Positions 1 to 10,273 are shown, counted from the first letter of the stretch. The stretch: 64,000 nt of DNA from Bicyclus anynana (GCF_947172395.1 NC_069087.1:6715107-6779106), one strand, 5' to 3'. The notes: a model not told the origin generated them from the sequence alone. Program-made: numbers and translations.

Positions 1-564
1 GAAATTTTACAGAGTTTACGTTGAATTTCGTAACAAATTAAATCGTACCCTAATAGATCCGTTCAACAAAGTTCGACGTTTCCAAGTCGGAACGTTTCTA
101 GTTTTCTTTTAATTAGAGAAAATTTGAAAATACATAAAACAAAAATCGCTAACAAGGAAAATTGTTAATTTGCAAGGGGTCTTTTATGCAAACTTTCAAC
201 GCCAACTTGACCTAAGAATTCAATCAGGACTCGGTTGGCAATAATTGCACGATCCGAGAGCGCACTATTGCAAAACTTTACATCCCCTTGTTGGCGTTCT
301 ATTGAAAACATCTTAGCGCTATTCGTGCTGCTTGCCTGGCAATAAATTACTACGAGACGGGCTACTCATCATATAAAGTTATTTAATCTGCAAATGCAAA
401 TCCAAATTATGACTTCCGCCTCTAGGGGTAAAATGTGTTTTTGAAGCTGTTGTATGTCACAGAGACAGAATTGTGTGTGCCAAGAGCATTAAAAATGAAT
501 TAATAAAAGGAATCTTGTGCGTTTACTTTTGGGGAAAATATCTAAATCTAATTAAAACATTTTA

Positions 565-692
565 GAAGCACTGAAGAAGTTTTTAGTTCAATTTAACGGC
601 AATCAAGGCGGCCGTTGAGGATGGGGCGTGAGAGGAATCCCTAAAATATTAAACGTGCCAGAATGACGAGAAGCGGCGGGACAGTGTCCACA
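565..692. repeat. Diverged direct repeat, copy 1
   Basis: This segment is recognisably the same as 1018-1145 in the same orientation. Shared blocks include TTCAATTTAACG, GCGTGAGAGGAAT and TAAAATATTAAA in the same order and spacing. The pair lies about 450 bp apart. There is no coding potential. It may be part of an uncharacterised interspersed repeat or a local duplication. The rest of 1-1220 shows nothing else I can name. Confidence 0.6.
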
Positions 693-1017
693 TTATATTG
701 ATATTTGCGTTATACATCAAATTATTTTTTGAATAATTTTCCAAAATATCTATTATTAGATATAGGTATCTACTCGTAATCTCACGATTTAGTTATTACA
801 CTACGTCTTCCATCTTAATGAAAAACGAATCGAAATCTTTTTGAAACTACACTAGTAGTTATATAATTCTAACTGACCACTTATACCTAATGTAAGAACA
901 ACACAGAAAATAATTGAAAATAGATCGAAATTTTAAACATTATCTTTTACTATTTTTGGATTCGTTATTTTCAGTTTGCTGTTTCATTGTAATATGTAGA
1001 AATATAGAAATATTTTT

Positions 1018-1145
1018 GAAGCGGTGAATAAGTTTTGGTTCAATTTAACGACAATCAGGGCGGTTGTTGAAGTCAACGCGTGAGAGGAATTCGTAAAATA
1101 TTAAATGTGGGAGTATGACAACACGCGGTGGACTCTATACACGAG
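1018..1145. repeat. Diverged direct repeat, copy 2
   Basis: Partner of 565-692, estimated by eye at roughly 75 percent identical. The two copies carry independent point differences and small indels, so the duplication is old. A weaker echo of the first 20 bases occurs near 1413. Confidence 0.6.
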
Positions 1146-1220
1146 GATATAGACTTTAACTTAAACATTAAAATGTTCAACATTAGTAGTTGTGTTTTTT
1201 TTGAGCACAATTATCTTCTA

Positions 1221-1391
1221 CTAGTAGACGCCGCGCGGTTTCCGTTCCCTTTAGAATACGGGAATAAAATATAGCCTCGATAAATGGGCTATCTAACACT
1301 GAAAGAATTTTTCAAATCGGACCAGTAGTTCCTGAGATTAGCGCGTTCAAACAAACAAACAAACTCTTTAGCTTTATAATATTAGTATAGA
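1221..1391 (-). mobile_element. Non-autonomous lepidopteran Helitron
   Basis: Read on the minus strand it begins TCTATACTAATATTATAAAG, passes a (GTTT)n run and an internal conserved segment (about TCCGATTTGAAAAATTC), and ends in a GC-rich stretch plus CTAG. The flanking host bases are A and T, the expected Helitron insertion site, and there is no target duplication. It has no Rep/helicase coding capacity, so it depends on an autonomous partner. Similar copies sit at 10274, 14476, 44561 and 46270. Confidence 0.85.
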
Positions 1392-1679
1392 TAATTAATA
1401 CTTGTTTCGGGCATGCGGTGAAGAAGTTTTGAATCAGACAGTTGTTCAGTTCAGTTTGACAGTCATCAAATTTAGAGGATAAAGATTTGCACCGAAAGAC
1501 GTCCAAGTCATGTTTTAGTAAAGTAACTTATAAATATTCCGCACTAACTTTATTATTATTATATTACAGCTCTAACTTGGCAGCAATCACATCTAAAAGT
1601 GATAAGAGAAGATGCTGCCTACGATGGAGCAGTTACCTAGAAGTTGCGTAAAGATGAAAGATAAAAAGGCAGCTGGAAG

Positions 1680-1766
1680 GGACCTGCAAGATTTGCAATA
1701 TTATATTTATATTATTGCAATATATTATATAATATGTCAAATTATATATTATATATATATTGCAAT
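1680..1766. repeat. AT-rich low-complexity block
   Basis: A run of TA-rich sequence with several self-complementary TTGCAATAT/ATATTGCAA words. It lies directly upstream of the reverse-transcriptase reading frame and probably marks the 5' breakpoint of that element or a slippage expansion inside it. The sequence 1570-1680 is not clearly part of the retrotransposon. Confidence 0.5.
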
Positions 1767-3571
1767 GTCTATCAATCAAGAGATTGAAAAGGGAGGAAGT
1801 AGATCAAGAGAGAGACGATATGAAAGAACTTACTTTTTCAGAGGAAGATGTCAAAAACGCTGCTAATAAAATAAAAACAGGAAAAGCTCCTGGACATGAC
1901 TCTTTGCCCCCAGAAGTTATACGACATGTACTTCTAAAATACCCCACCTATTTTGCCACATTATTTAACGGGCTCCTTAAAAGCGGGCAGTTCCCAGAGA
2001 CATGGAAACTTGCTAAGCTAATCCTGATTGATAAGCCGAAAAAGAATCCTACTGAACCCACTAAATACCGACCAATCTGCCTAATCAATGTTCTGGCCAA
2101 GGTTTATGAGACCCTTCTCAATCACAGACTGATACAAGAGATTGACAAAAATGGTGGTCTTCATAACAACCAGTATGGTTTCAGAAAGGGAAGAACAACT
2201 ATTGACGCTATCAGGGAGGTGGTAAAATCGGCAAGATTAGCCAAAGAAGAAAAACAGTGGAATGGCTTAATCTTGATAGATGTGCGGAATGCATTTAATA
2301 TGGCATCATGGACTAAAATAATCAATAAGCTCAAAGCAAGAAATGTTAATAAATACATAGTAAATAGCATAATTGATTATCTGGACCACAGAGCTATCCA
2401 AATAGACAAGGAGGTAAAAGTTGAAATTCAAGGTGGCGTTCCTCAGGGGTCCGTACTCGGTCCAACCCTATGGAACGTTTTGTATGATGATGTTATGTCA
2501 TTAGAAGTGCCAGGAGGTGTTAAATTGGTGTGCTATGCAGACGATCTAGCAGTATCAGTTACGGCTAAAGACAGTGAAGACCTAGTAAGGAAAGGAAATG
2601 AGACTCTACATAATATAATGCTATGGATGGAGCATAATCAACTAGAAATTGCGCCGGAAAAAACCGTGGCCATTATTTTTAATAGGAGGCTAAGCTCCGA
2701 TTACATATTCACTTGCGGTAATACATCGGTTGTACCCTCTTCCGCCGTGACCTACCTAGGTGTGACCCTGGATTCGAGCCTGACTTTTGGTAAGCATATA
2801 AATGCGGCGTGTAAGAAGGCGCAGAAAACTGTAAGGGCACTCAGCACGATGCTACCTAATACGCGGGGCCCGAGCTCCAGAAAACGGAGAACATTAGCTC
2901 TGGCTATGGAATCTGTTGTTATGTACGCGGCGCCAGTATGGGTTTCAGCCATGGACAAAGAAATCTATAAAACCGCCGTATTAAGCGCACAGAGAACTAT
3001 GGCTCTAAGGACATGTTGCGCATACAGAACTATATCCACCGATGCTGCTCTTGTGCTGGCAAGTCTTATCCCGGCCCATCTTCTAGCACGAGAAAGGTTT
3101 AGCACCTATGAGCTAAAAATGCCAGAGGAAAGAAGACTGGCCAGAGAAATGACTCTAGAGGCTTGGCAACATGAATGGGACAACTCTGCGAAAGGACGAC
3201 GGACACATAGGCTGATTAGAAACATAAAAAGGTGGTTAGAGAGGAAACACGGCACAATCACGTTTCGGATGACTCAGTGTTTCACTGGCCATGGGGTTTT
3301 TATGCAGTACCTTTCACGCATTAAAAAAAGGAACTACGCCATATGTTTGTACTGCATGGACCCCAACGACGATGCCGAACATACCATATTTTGCTGTCCA
3401 CGTTTTAAAATAGAAAGAGATGAAGTAAGAAAGGAGCTAGGACGAGAAATCACTGTAGAAAACTTAATTAATATAATGCTGGAATCAAGTGAGAAGTGGG
3501 ACCTAATAAGAAGTTTTCTAGAAAGCATAATGAAAATAAAGGAGAAAGATGAAAAGATACTCGGAAAGTGA
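1760..3571 (+). CDS. R1-clade non-LTR retrotransposon ORF2, 5'-truncated (reverse transcriptase + zinc finger)
   Basis: An uninterrupted frame of about 600 codons encodes the reverse transcriptase and C-terminal part of an R1-clade LINE. It opens on a TTG in AT-rich DNA. The first in-frame ATG is at 1820, so neither is likely to be the native start. Counting from 1760: KAPGHDSLP (42-50) opens the RT domain; motif A is LIDVRNAFN (172-180, catalytic Asp174); motif B is GVPQGSVLGP (226-235); motif C is YADD (259-262, catalytic Asp pair). The C-terminus carries TGHGVFMQYL (509-518) and a Cys-Cys-His-Cys finger (C529, C532, H541, C545/C546), as in the R1 and related clades. The endonuclease domain and ORF1 are absent. 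All RT catalytic residues are intact and there is no stop or frameshift, so the insertion is fairly young although incomplete. Clade placement rests on motifs, not on a tree. Confidence 0.9.
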   Translation: MQCLSIKRLKREEVDQERDDMKELTFSEEDVKNAANKIKTGKAPGHDSLPPEVIRHVLLKYPTYFATLFNGLLKSGQFPETWKLAKLILIDKPKKNPTEPTKYRPICLINVLAKVYETLLNHRLIQEIDKNGGLHNNQYGFRKGRTTIDAIREVVKSARLAKEEKQWNGLILIDVRNAFNMASWTKIINKLKARNVNKYIVNSIIDYLDHRAIQIDKEVKVEIQGGVPQGSVLGPTLWNVLYDDVMSLEVPGGVKLVCYADDLAVSVTAKDSEDLVRKGNETLHNIMLWMEHNQLEIAPEKTVAIIFNRRLSSDYIFTCGNTSVVPSSAVTYLGVTLDSSLTFGKHINAACKKAQKTVRALSTMLPNTRGPSSRKRRTLALAMESVVMYAAPVWVSAMDKEIYKTAVLSAQRTMALRTCCAYRTISTDAALVLASLIPAHLLARERFSTYELKMPEERRLAREMTLEAWQHEWDNSAKGRRTHRLIRNIKRWLERKHGTITFRMTQCFTGHGVFMQYLSRIKKRNYAICLYCMDPNDDAEHTIFCCPRFKIERDEVRKELGREITVENLINIMLESSEKWDLIRSFLESIMKIKEKDEKILGK

Positions 3572-3713
3572 GAAAAGACTGCGACGTTGGTGGTAGGCCG
3601 AATGGCAGGTACACCAGCGTTCTGAAGGTAGGAGGGGTTTTTAGCCGGTAGGAGACCGGCACTACCCAAACGGGTGTCCATGAGGATTTTCCCCCTACAA
3701 GAAAAAAAAAAAA
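3572..3713 (+). mobile_element. 3' UTR and poly(A) tail of the R1-like element
   Basis: This follows the stop codon directly and ends in an A-run (3702-3713). It contains a perfect small stem-loop, GCCGGT (3644-3649), AGGAG loop, ACCGGC (3655-3660), shortly before the tail. Such a structure is a plausible recognition site for the element's own reverse transcriptase. I could not find a matching target-site duplication because the 5' end is unclear. Confidence 0.75.
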
Positions 3714-3864
3714 TGTCTAGAAGTTATATAGTAAGAAGCCCCTTCTTAATGGGAGAGTAGAAGAAAAGTTCCAGAACTCTCGAAAACAGACGCAATACCT
3801 ACTAATACATGCAGGTAACCTTTCCGCGAAGCTTGTCTTTTAATATCATCATAAAATATATCAC

Positions 3865-3890
3865 ACTAATGGACGCCCCCGACTTCGTCT
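3865..3890 (-). mobile_element. Degenerate Helitron 3' end
   Basis: The stretch reads as the reverse complement of the GACGAAGTC...GGGCGTCC terminal hairpin region seen intact at 25508-25534 and 26381-26397, with several substitutions and a decayed CTAG. The remainder of 3714-3940 shows nothing else recognisable. Confidence 0.5.
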
Positions 3891-3939
3891 AGCCCTAGAC
3901 CTCTTAGTCTGACCCTCTTGCCAAATCCGATCCTTTTTT

Positions 3940-4190
3940 TTATTATTTACAAGTTACCCCTTGACTACAAGCTTACCTGATGGTAAGTGATGATGCAATC
4001 TAAGATAGAGGCGGGCTGCTTTGTTAGGAGGAGAATGAAAGTCCACATCCCTTTCGATTTCCACATGACATCGTACCTGGACACTAAATCGCTTGGCGGT
4101 ACGTCTTTGTCGGTCGGGTGGTAACGGCACGGCCCATGGCCTAGCCGGGGATCGAACCCAATACCTTCATCTTGTAAATCCATCGTCATA
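3940..4190 (-). repeat. tRNA-derived SINE, family T (nearly full, internal deletion)
   Basis: Minus-strand SINE. The A-rich tail is at the left (T-run near 3936) and the tRNA-like head at the right, with a box B-like GGTTCGATCCCC (reverse complement near 4148-4159). The body blocks match the six other family-T copies in this window (for example ACGTACCGCCAAGCG and GATTGCATCATCAC). The segment between body and head is shortened relative to 48130-48430. Confidence 0.8.
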
Positions 4191-6585
4191 ATGGACGTCT
4201 ACTAACTATGAACTATCTCTTTGCCATATTTCAGCTCTGTATCGAGATATCGAGATATATGAGTGATCAATGGTATATTATATTTAGACATAATTATTTA
4301 TAGATACGTTAGCTTTTCAAGTGTTCCCATTAAAAATCAATGTCACTGAAATATTTAAACGTTATTACTATTTATTATCAGCAGTTTCAATTTTTTGTGT
4401 ATCCCAATCAAACAATGTGTTTACGCCGCCCGCACTGTTTGGTCGGAATGTAGGGACATCATCAATATGTGAAAATCTCATTCGGGATTTAACATCGGGA
4501 ATGGTGAAACATTTATGATACGAACACAAGCAGAAACCAAACAATTTCACGAATGAACGTGCCCTAGCATACAATAACGTTGATTTTTAAGGTCATACTC
4601 GTTTTAATTGTTCTGTAGGACTGACGGTTGATTTTTTTTTTCAATGGTTTTAAATTGATTTCTTCTTTACAATTTCATTTTTATATTGTTCGATATGAGT
4701 TTATTATTTTAGCTATAAGTTTTAAGGGTTTATTGTTTTATGTAAACTGATATACTTAAATCGACTTTACGTAATACTATAATATTATGTGTGGTTGAAA
4801 TAAATTCGATAACTGTTAAACTTAATAAGGTATGCTTTATAATACGATTTATATGTTTATATAGAGAAAAAAAAAGCTTGATTATGTTTTGGTATCGTAT
4901 AAATAACTATAATCACTTGATTATTAAATAAATAATTAACTTTTTATTTCGGTTAACACCATAGATTGAAAATTAATCTAGAAGAGTTCGTAACAATTTT
5001 TGTCTTAAAAAATAATGTTAGTATTGTTAGTGAACCTAAACATTTGAGTTATATTACTAACTATTATATTCACTTATTTTGAAAACACATACAGACACTT
5101 AATTTTTTTTTTATATGTATTACCTACCTATATACCTACAACCAGTTTTTGCTCTGTGACATAGATGGTCTATGTGGTCTGTGATGTATATGATGGTCTG
5201 GAATGTCACAGACTGTTGAACATCAGTGATTTCCCAGAGACAACGTGCACCTATTCTGCAGAAAGTCTACGAACATAATACCAGTCACGGACGGCTTCCG
5301 ATGGGCCCAAAGAGATGAACTATAAATTCATTGTCTAAGTTTGCACAGACAGCGCTCTCTGGACTCAGAAGATTAATTTTCTTAGTTCAGATTGTTTCGT
5401 GACCCATTGTGCAAGTGATAATTGGATTTTCTCCACTATCGATGATTTAGGTGCTTAAGCTTAACTTTTAAGCGGAATTTATGTTGAATGGCTGATGTTT
5501 TATGCTAATTACCTTGTTGTGTTTATTAATTTTTATTTTCTGTGGTTGCATTTTGCTTTCAAATATTCATTTTTATTCTCAGATATTATAAGACAAAAAC
5601 AAACACAAAAGAGATGATGACAGTTTTTTAATTGTAAATCAAGAGTATGCTAATAGTAAAGCAATTTTGTAGAAGTAACAGGGTATCAGAGATTGTTATT
5701 TTCGGAGCTACAGGGATTTAAATGGTCATTTTTATGGCGCTGCCACGGCTTAAAATGCTCCATATTAAATAATTGTTGAAATCGTCGATTGTAAGGAAAC
5801 TAAAAATGTATGATTATTCATCTACTTACGTTAAGAAAAATTTGATTGATTTTCACATGTTTAGTCACCGTCCCCATTTAAAGTTTCATTATTATGAGCT
5901 TATTTTATAGGGCTACTACAGAACAATGCTTCTATTCTTGTGGAAGAAGGGATATGGAGCTCAGACCCACCGTGCAATGCTTATATTGATATTTTTTGTT
6001 CTCTAAAAGTCATTAAGAGATGACGAAGATAAATAAGCTCAAACTCAAGTTTTAGTTCAGTTAAGTTTAAGTTAGTTTCAACTGTTTAGTTTAGGAATTC
6101 CTATGACCACCTTCTGAGTCTATTTCCAGTCTATTTTCAGGTTCAGATCAGCTTAAAGACTCCATATTATTCTATTGTCACGCCAGTTTACTTCATTTCA
6201 GACTTCTAATATTTGATCCTCACAATATACTAATCGTGTAAAAATTAATAAAGACTTGCTACTAGTATGTATTTAAATTCTCAAATGCACATTTGAGAAT
6301 GAATGCATCGTTTATTTTGTACACTTTGGTTTGGCGTGCGAATAGCAAGTACGAAAACTTATGACACATTGGAGTGTGGTACCACGCCCTCTGCGTGCCG
6401 TCGCCTCTAAAATACCAATTATATGCTTGCCTACTAAACTTTATTATTGCAGGGTTACGGATTTTCTCTAAATTGTAAGAAGTATCTATATAAGTACCTA
6501 TATTTTATAAAGAATGTTTTTCAGCAATTACATGTTTTTGATTCAATTAACTTGGTATTTAATATCCTTAATTTTGGAGTTTTTA
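4191..6585. other. No recognisable gene or repeat
   Basis: About 2.4 kb of AT-rich DNA with only short ORFs that look like chance. A run near 5150-5215 reuses variants of GATGGTCT and TGTGATG but forms no clear tandem array. Confidence 0.5.
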
Positions 6586-6648
6586 GGGCTCCAAACGTAC
6601 GATACGTGCAAAAACGGAACCCTCATAAGATTTCGAATGTCTGTCTGT
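6586..6648 (-). repeat. Fragment of a GGGTTCCGT-type interspersed repeat
   Basis: The blocks GGGCTCCAAACGTACG, AAAACGGAACCCTCATAAG and TGTCTGTCTGTTT resemble the start of the element at 42311-42755. The repeat is interrupted immediately downstream by the RTE insertion at 6660, so it is older than that insertion. Confidence 0.5.
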
Positions 6649-6659
6649 TTTCTCCGAAT

Positions 6660-7088
6660 CATCATCATCATCATCATCATATCAGCCGATGGACGTCCAC
6701 TGCAGGACATAGGCCTTTTGTAGGGACTTCCAAACATCACGATACTGAGCCACCTGCATCCAGCGAATCCCTGCGACTCGCTTGATGTCGTCAGTCCACC
6801 TGGTGGGGGGTCGGCCAACACTGCGCTTACTAGTGCGGGGTCGCCATTCCAGCACTTTGGGACCCCAACGTCCATCGGCTCTTCGCACTATGTGCCCCGC
6901 CCATTGCCACTTCAGCTTCGCAACTCGTTGAGCTATGTCGTTGACTTTGGTTCTTCTGCGGATCTCCTCATTTTTGATTCGATCACGCAGAGATATACTA
7001 TAGATATAGATACTCCTAACATAGCTCGTTCCATCGCCCGCTGTGTGACTCTGAGCCTTCTTATGAGGCCCATAGTTAGCGACCAATG
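6660..7088 (-). mobile_element. RTE-type LINE 3' end, copy A, 11-bp TSD
   Basis: Minus-strand insertion of the last ~430 bp of an RTE-clade LINE, ending in a (CAT)n run (its (ATG)n tail). It is flanked by the perfect 11-bp duplication TTTCTCCGAAT at 6649-6659 and 7089-7099. The encoded tail matches the family signature (LRDRI.NEEIRRRTKV, AKLKWQWAGHIVRR, GRPPTRWTDDIKR). It is interrupted by a 17-bp insertion near 6994-7010, where the clean copy at 8402 reads GCAGAGATACTCC. That insertion shifts the reading frame, so this copy is a pseudogene. Confidence 0.9.
6682..7086 (-). pseudogene. RTE ORF C-terminal fragment, frameshifted
   Basis: Codes for the C-terminal tail of an RTE-type polyprotein downstream of the reverse transcriptase. 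The N-terminal part (SLTMGLIRRLRVTQRAMERAM) reads in one frame and the rest (SLRDRIKNEEIRRRTKV onward) in another, because of the 17-bp insertion at about 6994-7010. The segment ends in WKSLQKAYVLQWTSIG followed by a stop, as in copy B. The reverse transcriptase and endonuclease are missing, so no activity is expected. The assignment to RTE is from the tail motif and the microsatellite 3' end. Confidence 0.8.
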
Positions 7089-7099
7089 TTTCTCCGAAT

Positions 7100-7850
7100 G
7101 TACTCGACCAATTAAGTTAGGTATTATCTCATACATATTATCTCCTACCGAAAATTGCTACTTCTGTGGAGAAAAGCACACTGCGACATGCTTTATTCGT
7201 ATGCGCTGACGACTCGAAGGGCGGCACAGGGAGTGGCTGGCCAGTGGACTCTGGTAGCCTGATTACTCGTATACTGTCCAGCGAAGGCAGGTATGCGAAC
7301 ATATGCTGCGAAGAGAAGATAGGGAAAGGAAGAGAAATAATCGAGAGGCAGTTAGCACGATGTGATGCCAGTTCCGTGTTAACTTTGAAGATTGAAAAAA
7401 AAAATAAAGCTCTTCCATGACGCAAGTATGGGAACGTCTGAACATAAAATCAACTTAACAGTCCAGCGAACAAATTGGTCTTGTAGAAAGTTGTCGACTT
7501 TTCACACTTTTTGTTATGAGAAATCCAACTTTGTAGAGATTCTACGTTTCCGACCACAATCTTCCGCGTCAGGTGAGTAGCGGCAATAAAAGAGTTGTGT
7601 TTTATGACCAGCTTCGTCATTCACAAGTGATTCAATGCCTTGCGATTGTTCAATGTATTTTACAGGGAAAAAAAATTACCTTAAAAATTTTACGTTTATT
7701 CATCGTACTTAAATAAATTCAATTACAATTTTACATAGACTACAACACAAATTACATACGTACATGTATAAGAAATATTGTGAAAGTTAAGTCGTCTACT
7801 TAGACGTTCTGTCACTTCGTAATAGGTTCGTAAGGTAATACGAACTATTG
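7100..7850. other. No recognisable feature
   Basis: Short overlapping ORFs occur on both strands at 7138-7445, but none shows a known domain or consistent coding signal. I treat them as chance. Confidence 0.4.
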
Positions 7851-7865
7851 TTACTGAGTATATTC

Positions 7866-7963
7866 TCAGCCCATATCATAAAATATTATTTAATCATATC
7901 ATAAAATATTATTCATTCATATCATCAACGTAAGGTTAATAACCTAAGGTTGATGATATGGGC
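7866..7963. repeat. 23-bp tandem repeat inside a short inverted repeat
   Basis: Two and a partial copies of a 23-bp unit (CATATCATAAAATATTATT...) lie between AGCCCATATCAT at the left and ATGATATGGGCT at the right, a 12-bp perfect inverted pair. The right side also has an imperfect AAGGTTAATAACCT palindrome. It may be a small MITE remnant. The neighbouring 7964-8390 holds nothing else I recognise. Confidence 0.5.
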
Positions 7964-8401
7964 TAGGAATATTATTATTTTTATGATTTTCAATTGCGGT
8001 GATTTGTCTACCCAGAATCACGTGGACGTGCACAAAATATCTTTTTCCCTCATTCCTGATCCATATTGTGCCATATCAACTTTCAGTTTCCCTTGGGGAT
8101 CCTCAAGTCAACAGTGAATAGGCATTTTCCAGACATGCGTTTCCATTGTAGGCTGTATCATGGCTAATTGCAGTCAAAGCTAATAAAAACCTGCTGCCGT
8201 ATACGGGAGAGCATGGGAAATCAGATATATTGGCACCGTAAAGCGTTATGTAAAGAAGCGGTTAAACCTTCCATAATAAGTTATCACTTTAAGAAAACAA
8301 CGTGGTAGGCTTTGTTTATAGCTTACTACGATCTGCAAGAAATTAGAAAAGAGGTAAAAAAACGAGTAGAATTAAGTAAATTAGTTCGATAACCTGTAAC
8401 T

Positions 8402-8873
8402 CAGTGCCTGAAGACAAAAGTCTTCGAACAGTGCGTGTTGCCAGTGATGACCTATGGTTCCGAGACTTGGTCGCTAACTATGGGCCTCATAAGAAGGCTT
8501 AGAGTCACAAAGCGGGCGATGGAACGAGCTATGTTAGGAGTATCTCTGCGTGATCGAATCAGAAATGAGGAGATTCGCAGAAGAACCAAAGTCACCGACA
8601 TAGCTCAACGAGTTGCGAAGCTGAAGTGGCAATGGGCGGGGCACATAGTTCGAAGAGCCGATGAACGTTGGGGTCCCAAGGTACTGGAATGGCGACCCCG
8701 CACTAGTAAGCGCAGTGTTGGCCGACCCCCCACCAGGTGGACTGACGACATCAAGCGAGTCGCAGGGATTCGCTGGATGCAGGCGGCTCAGTATCGTGAT
8801 GTTTGGAAGTCCCTACAAAAGGCCTATGTCCTGCAGTGGACGTCCATCGGCTGATATGATGATGATGATGATG
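8402..8873 (+). mobile_element. RTE-type LINE 3' end, copy B, 11-bp TSD
   Basis: Plus-strand 5'-truncated insertion of ~470 bp with an (ATG)n tail. It is flanked by the perfect duplication AACCTGTAACT at 8391-8401 and 8874-8884. Unlike copy A it has no internal lesion, which suggests it is the youngest RTE copy here. Confidence 0.93.
8405..8854 (+). pseudogene. RTE ORF C-terminal fragment, open frame
   Basis: An open frame runs from the truncation point to the natural stop. It reads KTKVFEQCVLPVMTYGSETW, then LIRRLRVTKRAMERAM, SLRDRIRNEEIRRRTKV, AKLKWQWAGHIVRRAD, GRPPTRWTDDIKRVAG and ends LQKAYVLQWTSIG. This is the conserved C-terminal region found after the reverse transcriptase in RTE-clade LINEs. 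The ATG at 8435 is internal to the original protein. Catalytic domains are absent, so it is a dead fragment despite the clean frame. Confidence 0.85.
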
Positions 8874-8884
8874 AACCTGTAACT

Positions 8885-9824
8885 TGAAACCGTCGCGCTT
8901 GTAATTATTATACTACTAGTATTTATTAACAATGTGTACTTTGCCTTGAGTTCAATATATACTATCTAATTACAAGTAAAATATAGAAATTATAGCGTCT
9001 ACGAGCGTGGGAACGCGTCCTGTCAGCAGCACACAGTATAGTTTCACATAAATATAATTATAGGTATGTACTCGGGTTCTTCGACGGTAAACTCAAGTTT
9101 TAAATAAGTTAAACTACTATTGATCTTTTCTAATGTGTTAGAGCTTCAGTGTCGATCGACGGCCCTCTCATTAAATATTGCTTAAAAGTAGCCGTAAGTA
9201 ACTTGTTTGTAGGAACGGACGGCCATTATTGGTTCCGTCTTTTTTACGAACTCGTAAACTCGGTGCTAAGTTGTACTAAAAGCTGGGAAAATTGGGGGAT
9301 TTTCCTCAATCTAGGTTGGCGGAATCAATGATTTCTGTTTCAATCAAAAAGTTGGGAACGAACCATTGCAGTCAAAATAGGAGGTCAGATAGATAAAACC
9401 TTCTGATGACTACGACCCAGATCAAGCATTGTGCTTGGAATCCTTTGGTTATTTATATTCGTTTAGTTATAATACTGCATAAGCTGATCTGATTGCATCG
9501 ACTTAATGTATTTTTTTAAAACATTGCTTAAATTTATGATTGGCAATTTCAAAACTTTACTGTAAAAGAGTACACCCAAACCTAAGAATGGATGTGTGCA
9601 CTTTTTAAATCCGTTAAGAATCTGATAAAAATCATAAAAACTAATTTATAGAGTATGATTTTATCTTATTACTTTCGGCCGTTTTCCGTTGATTGAGTTA
9701 CAAAAATCCCAGTGTCCGTTTAGACATTTATACATTTCAAATGTGAAATTTAGAAATCTAAGTACTCGTATATGAAAATTAACCACGGATCGTGTAAACA
9801 CGTCAAACGCATATCTGAATTCAC
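8885..9824. other. No recognisable feature
   Basis: Unique-looking DNA. A 60-codon ORF at 9149-9331 has no recognisable domain and is probably chance. Confidence 0.4.
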
Positions 9825-10010
9825 ATTTGTCACTAAACATGTTTGCAGCGGCCGTTATATGTCTGTCAGTAATCACTCGAGCACACACAATTATCGGGTT
9901 AGGTGAAATGACACTGTAGTGTTGATTGGACACATTTTAAACACAGCGGCTAACTGGCGGAGTTCATTATGGTCCATTATTAGACGCTAGGCTGCTGTTC
10001 TATTTTTTGT
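9825..10010. repeat. Diverged direct repeat, copy 1 (pair with 10672-11030)
   Basis: Shares ordered blocks with 10672-11030: CACATTTGTCA, CTGTCAGTAATC, CTCGAGCACACA, CAATTATCG, then further on CGGCTAACTGG. It is a diverged copy of an uncharacterised element or of a local duplication. The short minus-strand ORF over it (9661-9933) has no recognisable motif. Confidence 0.6.
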
Positions 10011-10148
10011 TGTATCGTATGATCTACCAAGTAACACGATGCTATCGTGGATTACATCCTCACTTTACATCGAAGAAATTTCGTTTAACAATTCTAAAAA
10101 ATGTTTTTGAAATCCGTTGTGATGTTTCATAGAGTAATAAAGATCCTT

Positions 10149-10262
10149 TTAACCTACTCACAGGTCACAAGTCCTGGGACCTGCTCGAGGTGTTTCCTCT
10201 AACACAAAATAATGGTACAATCATTGTCGCTGCTACCCGACTCGTGTCTGTCAAACGTTGTA
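10149..10262 (+). repeat. LINE-like 3' UTR fragment (weak)
   Basis: The segment around AAGTCCTGGGACCTGCTCG, followed by TCTAAC, resembles 39840-39875, which lies just downstream of a LINE tail pseudogene. The similarity is short, and I cannot define the ends. Confidence 0.3.
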
Positions 10263-10273
10263 CAGTAGGTATA

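Noticed and set aside
2161..2370. ORFs antisense to the R1-like reverse transcriptase
   Set aside because: They are shadows of the plus-strand coding frame without independent motifs.
6543..6875. ORFs opposite the RTE fragments (for example with His or Met runs)
   Set aside because: They are antisense readings of the (ATG)n/(CAT)n tail and the RTE coding strand. The His-run and Met-run are microsatellite translations.
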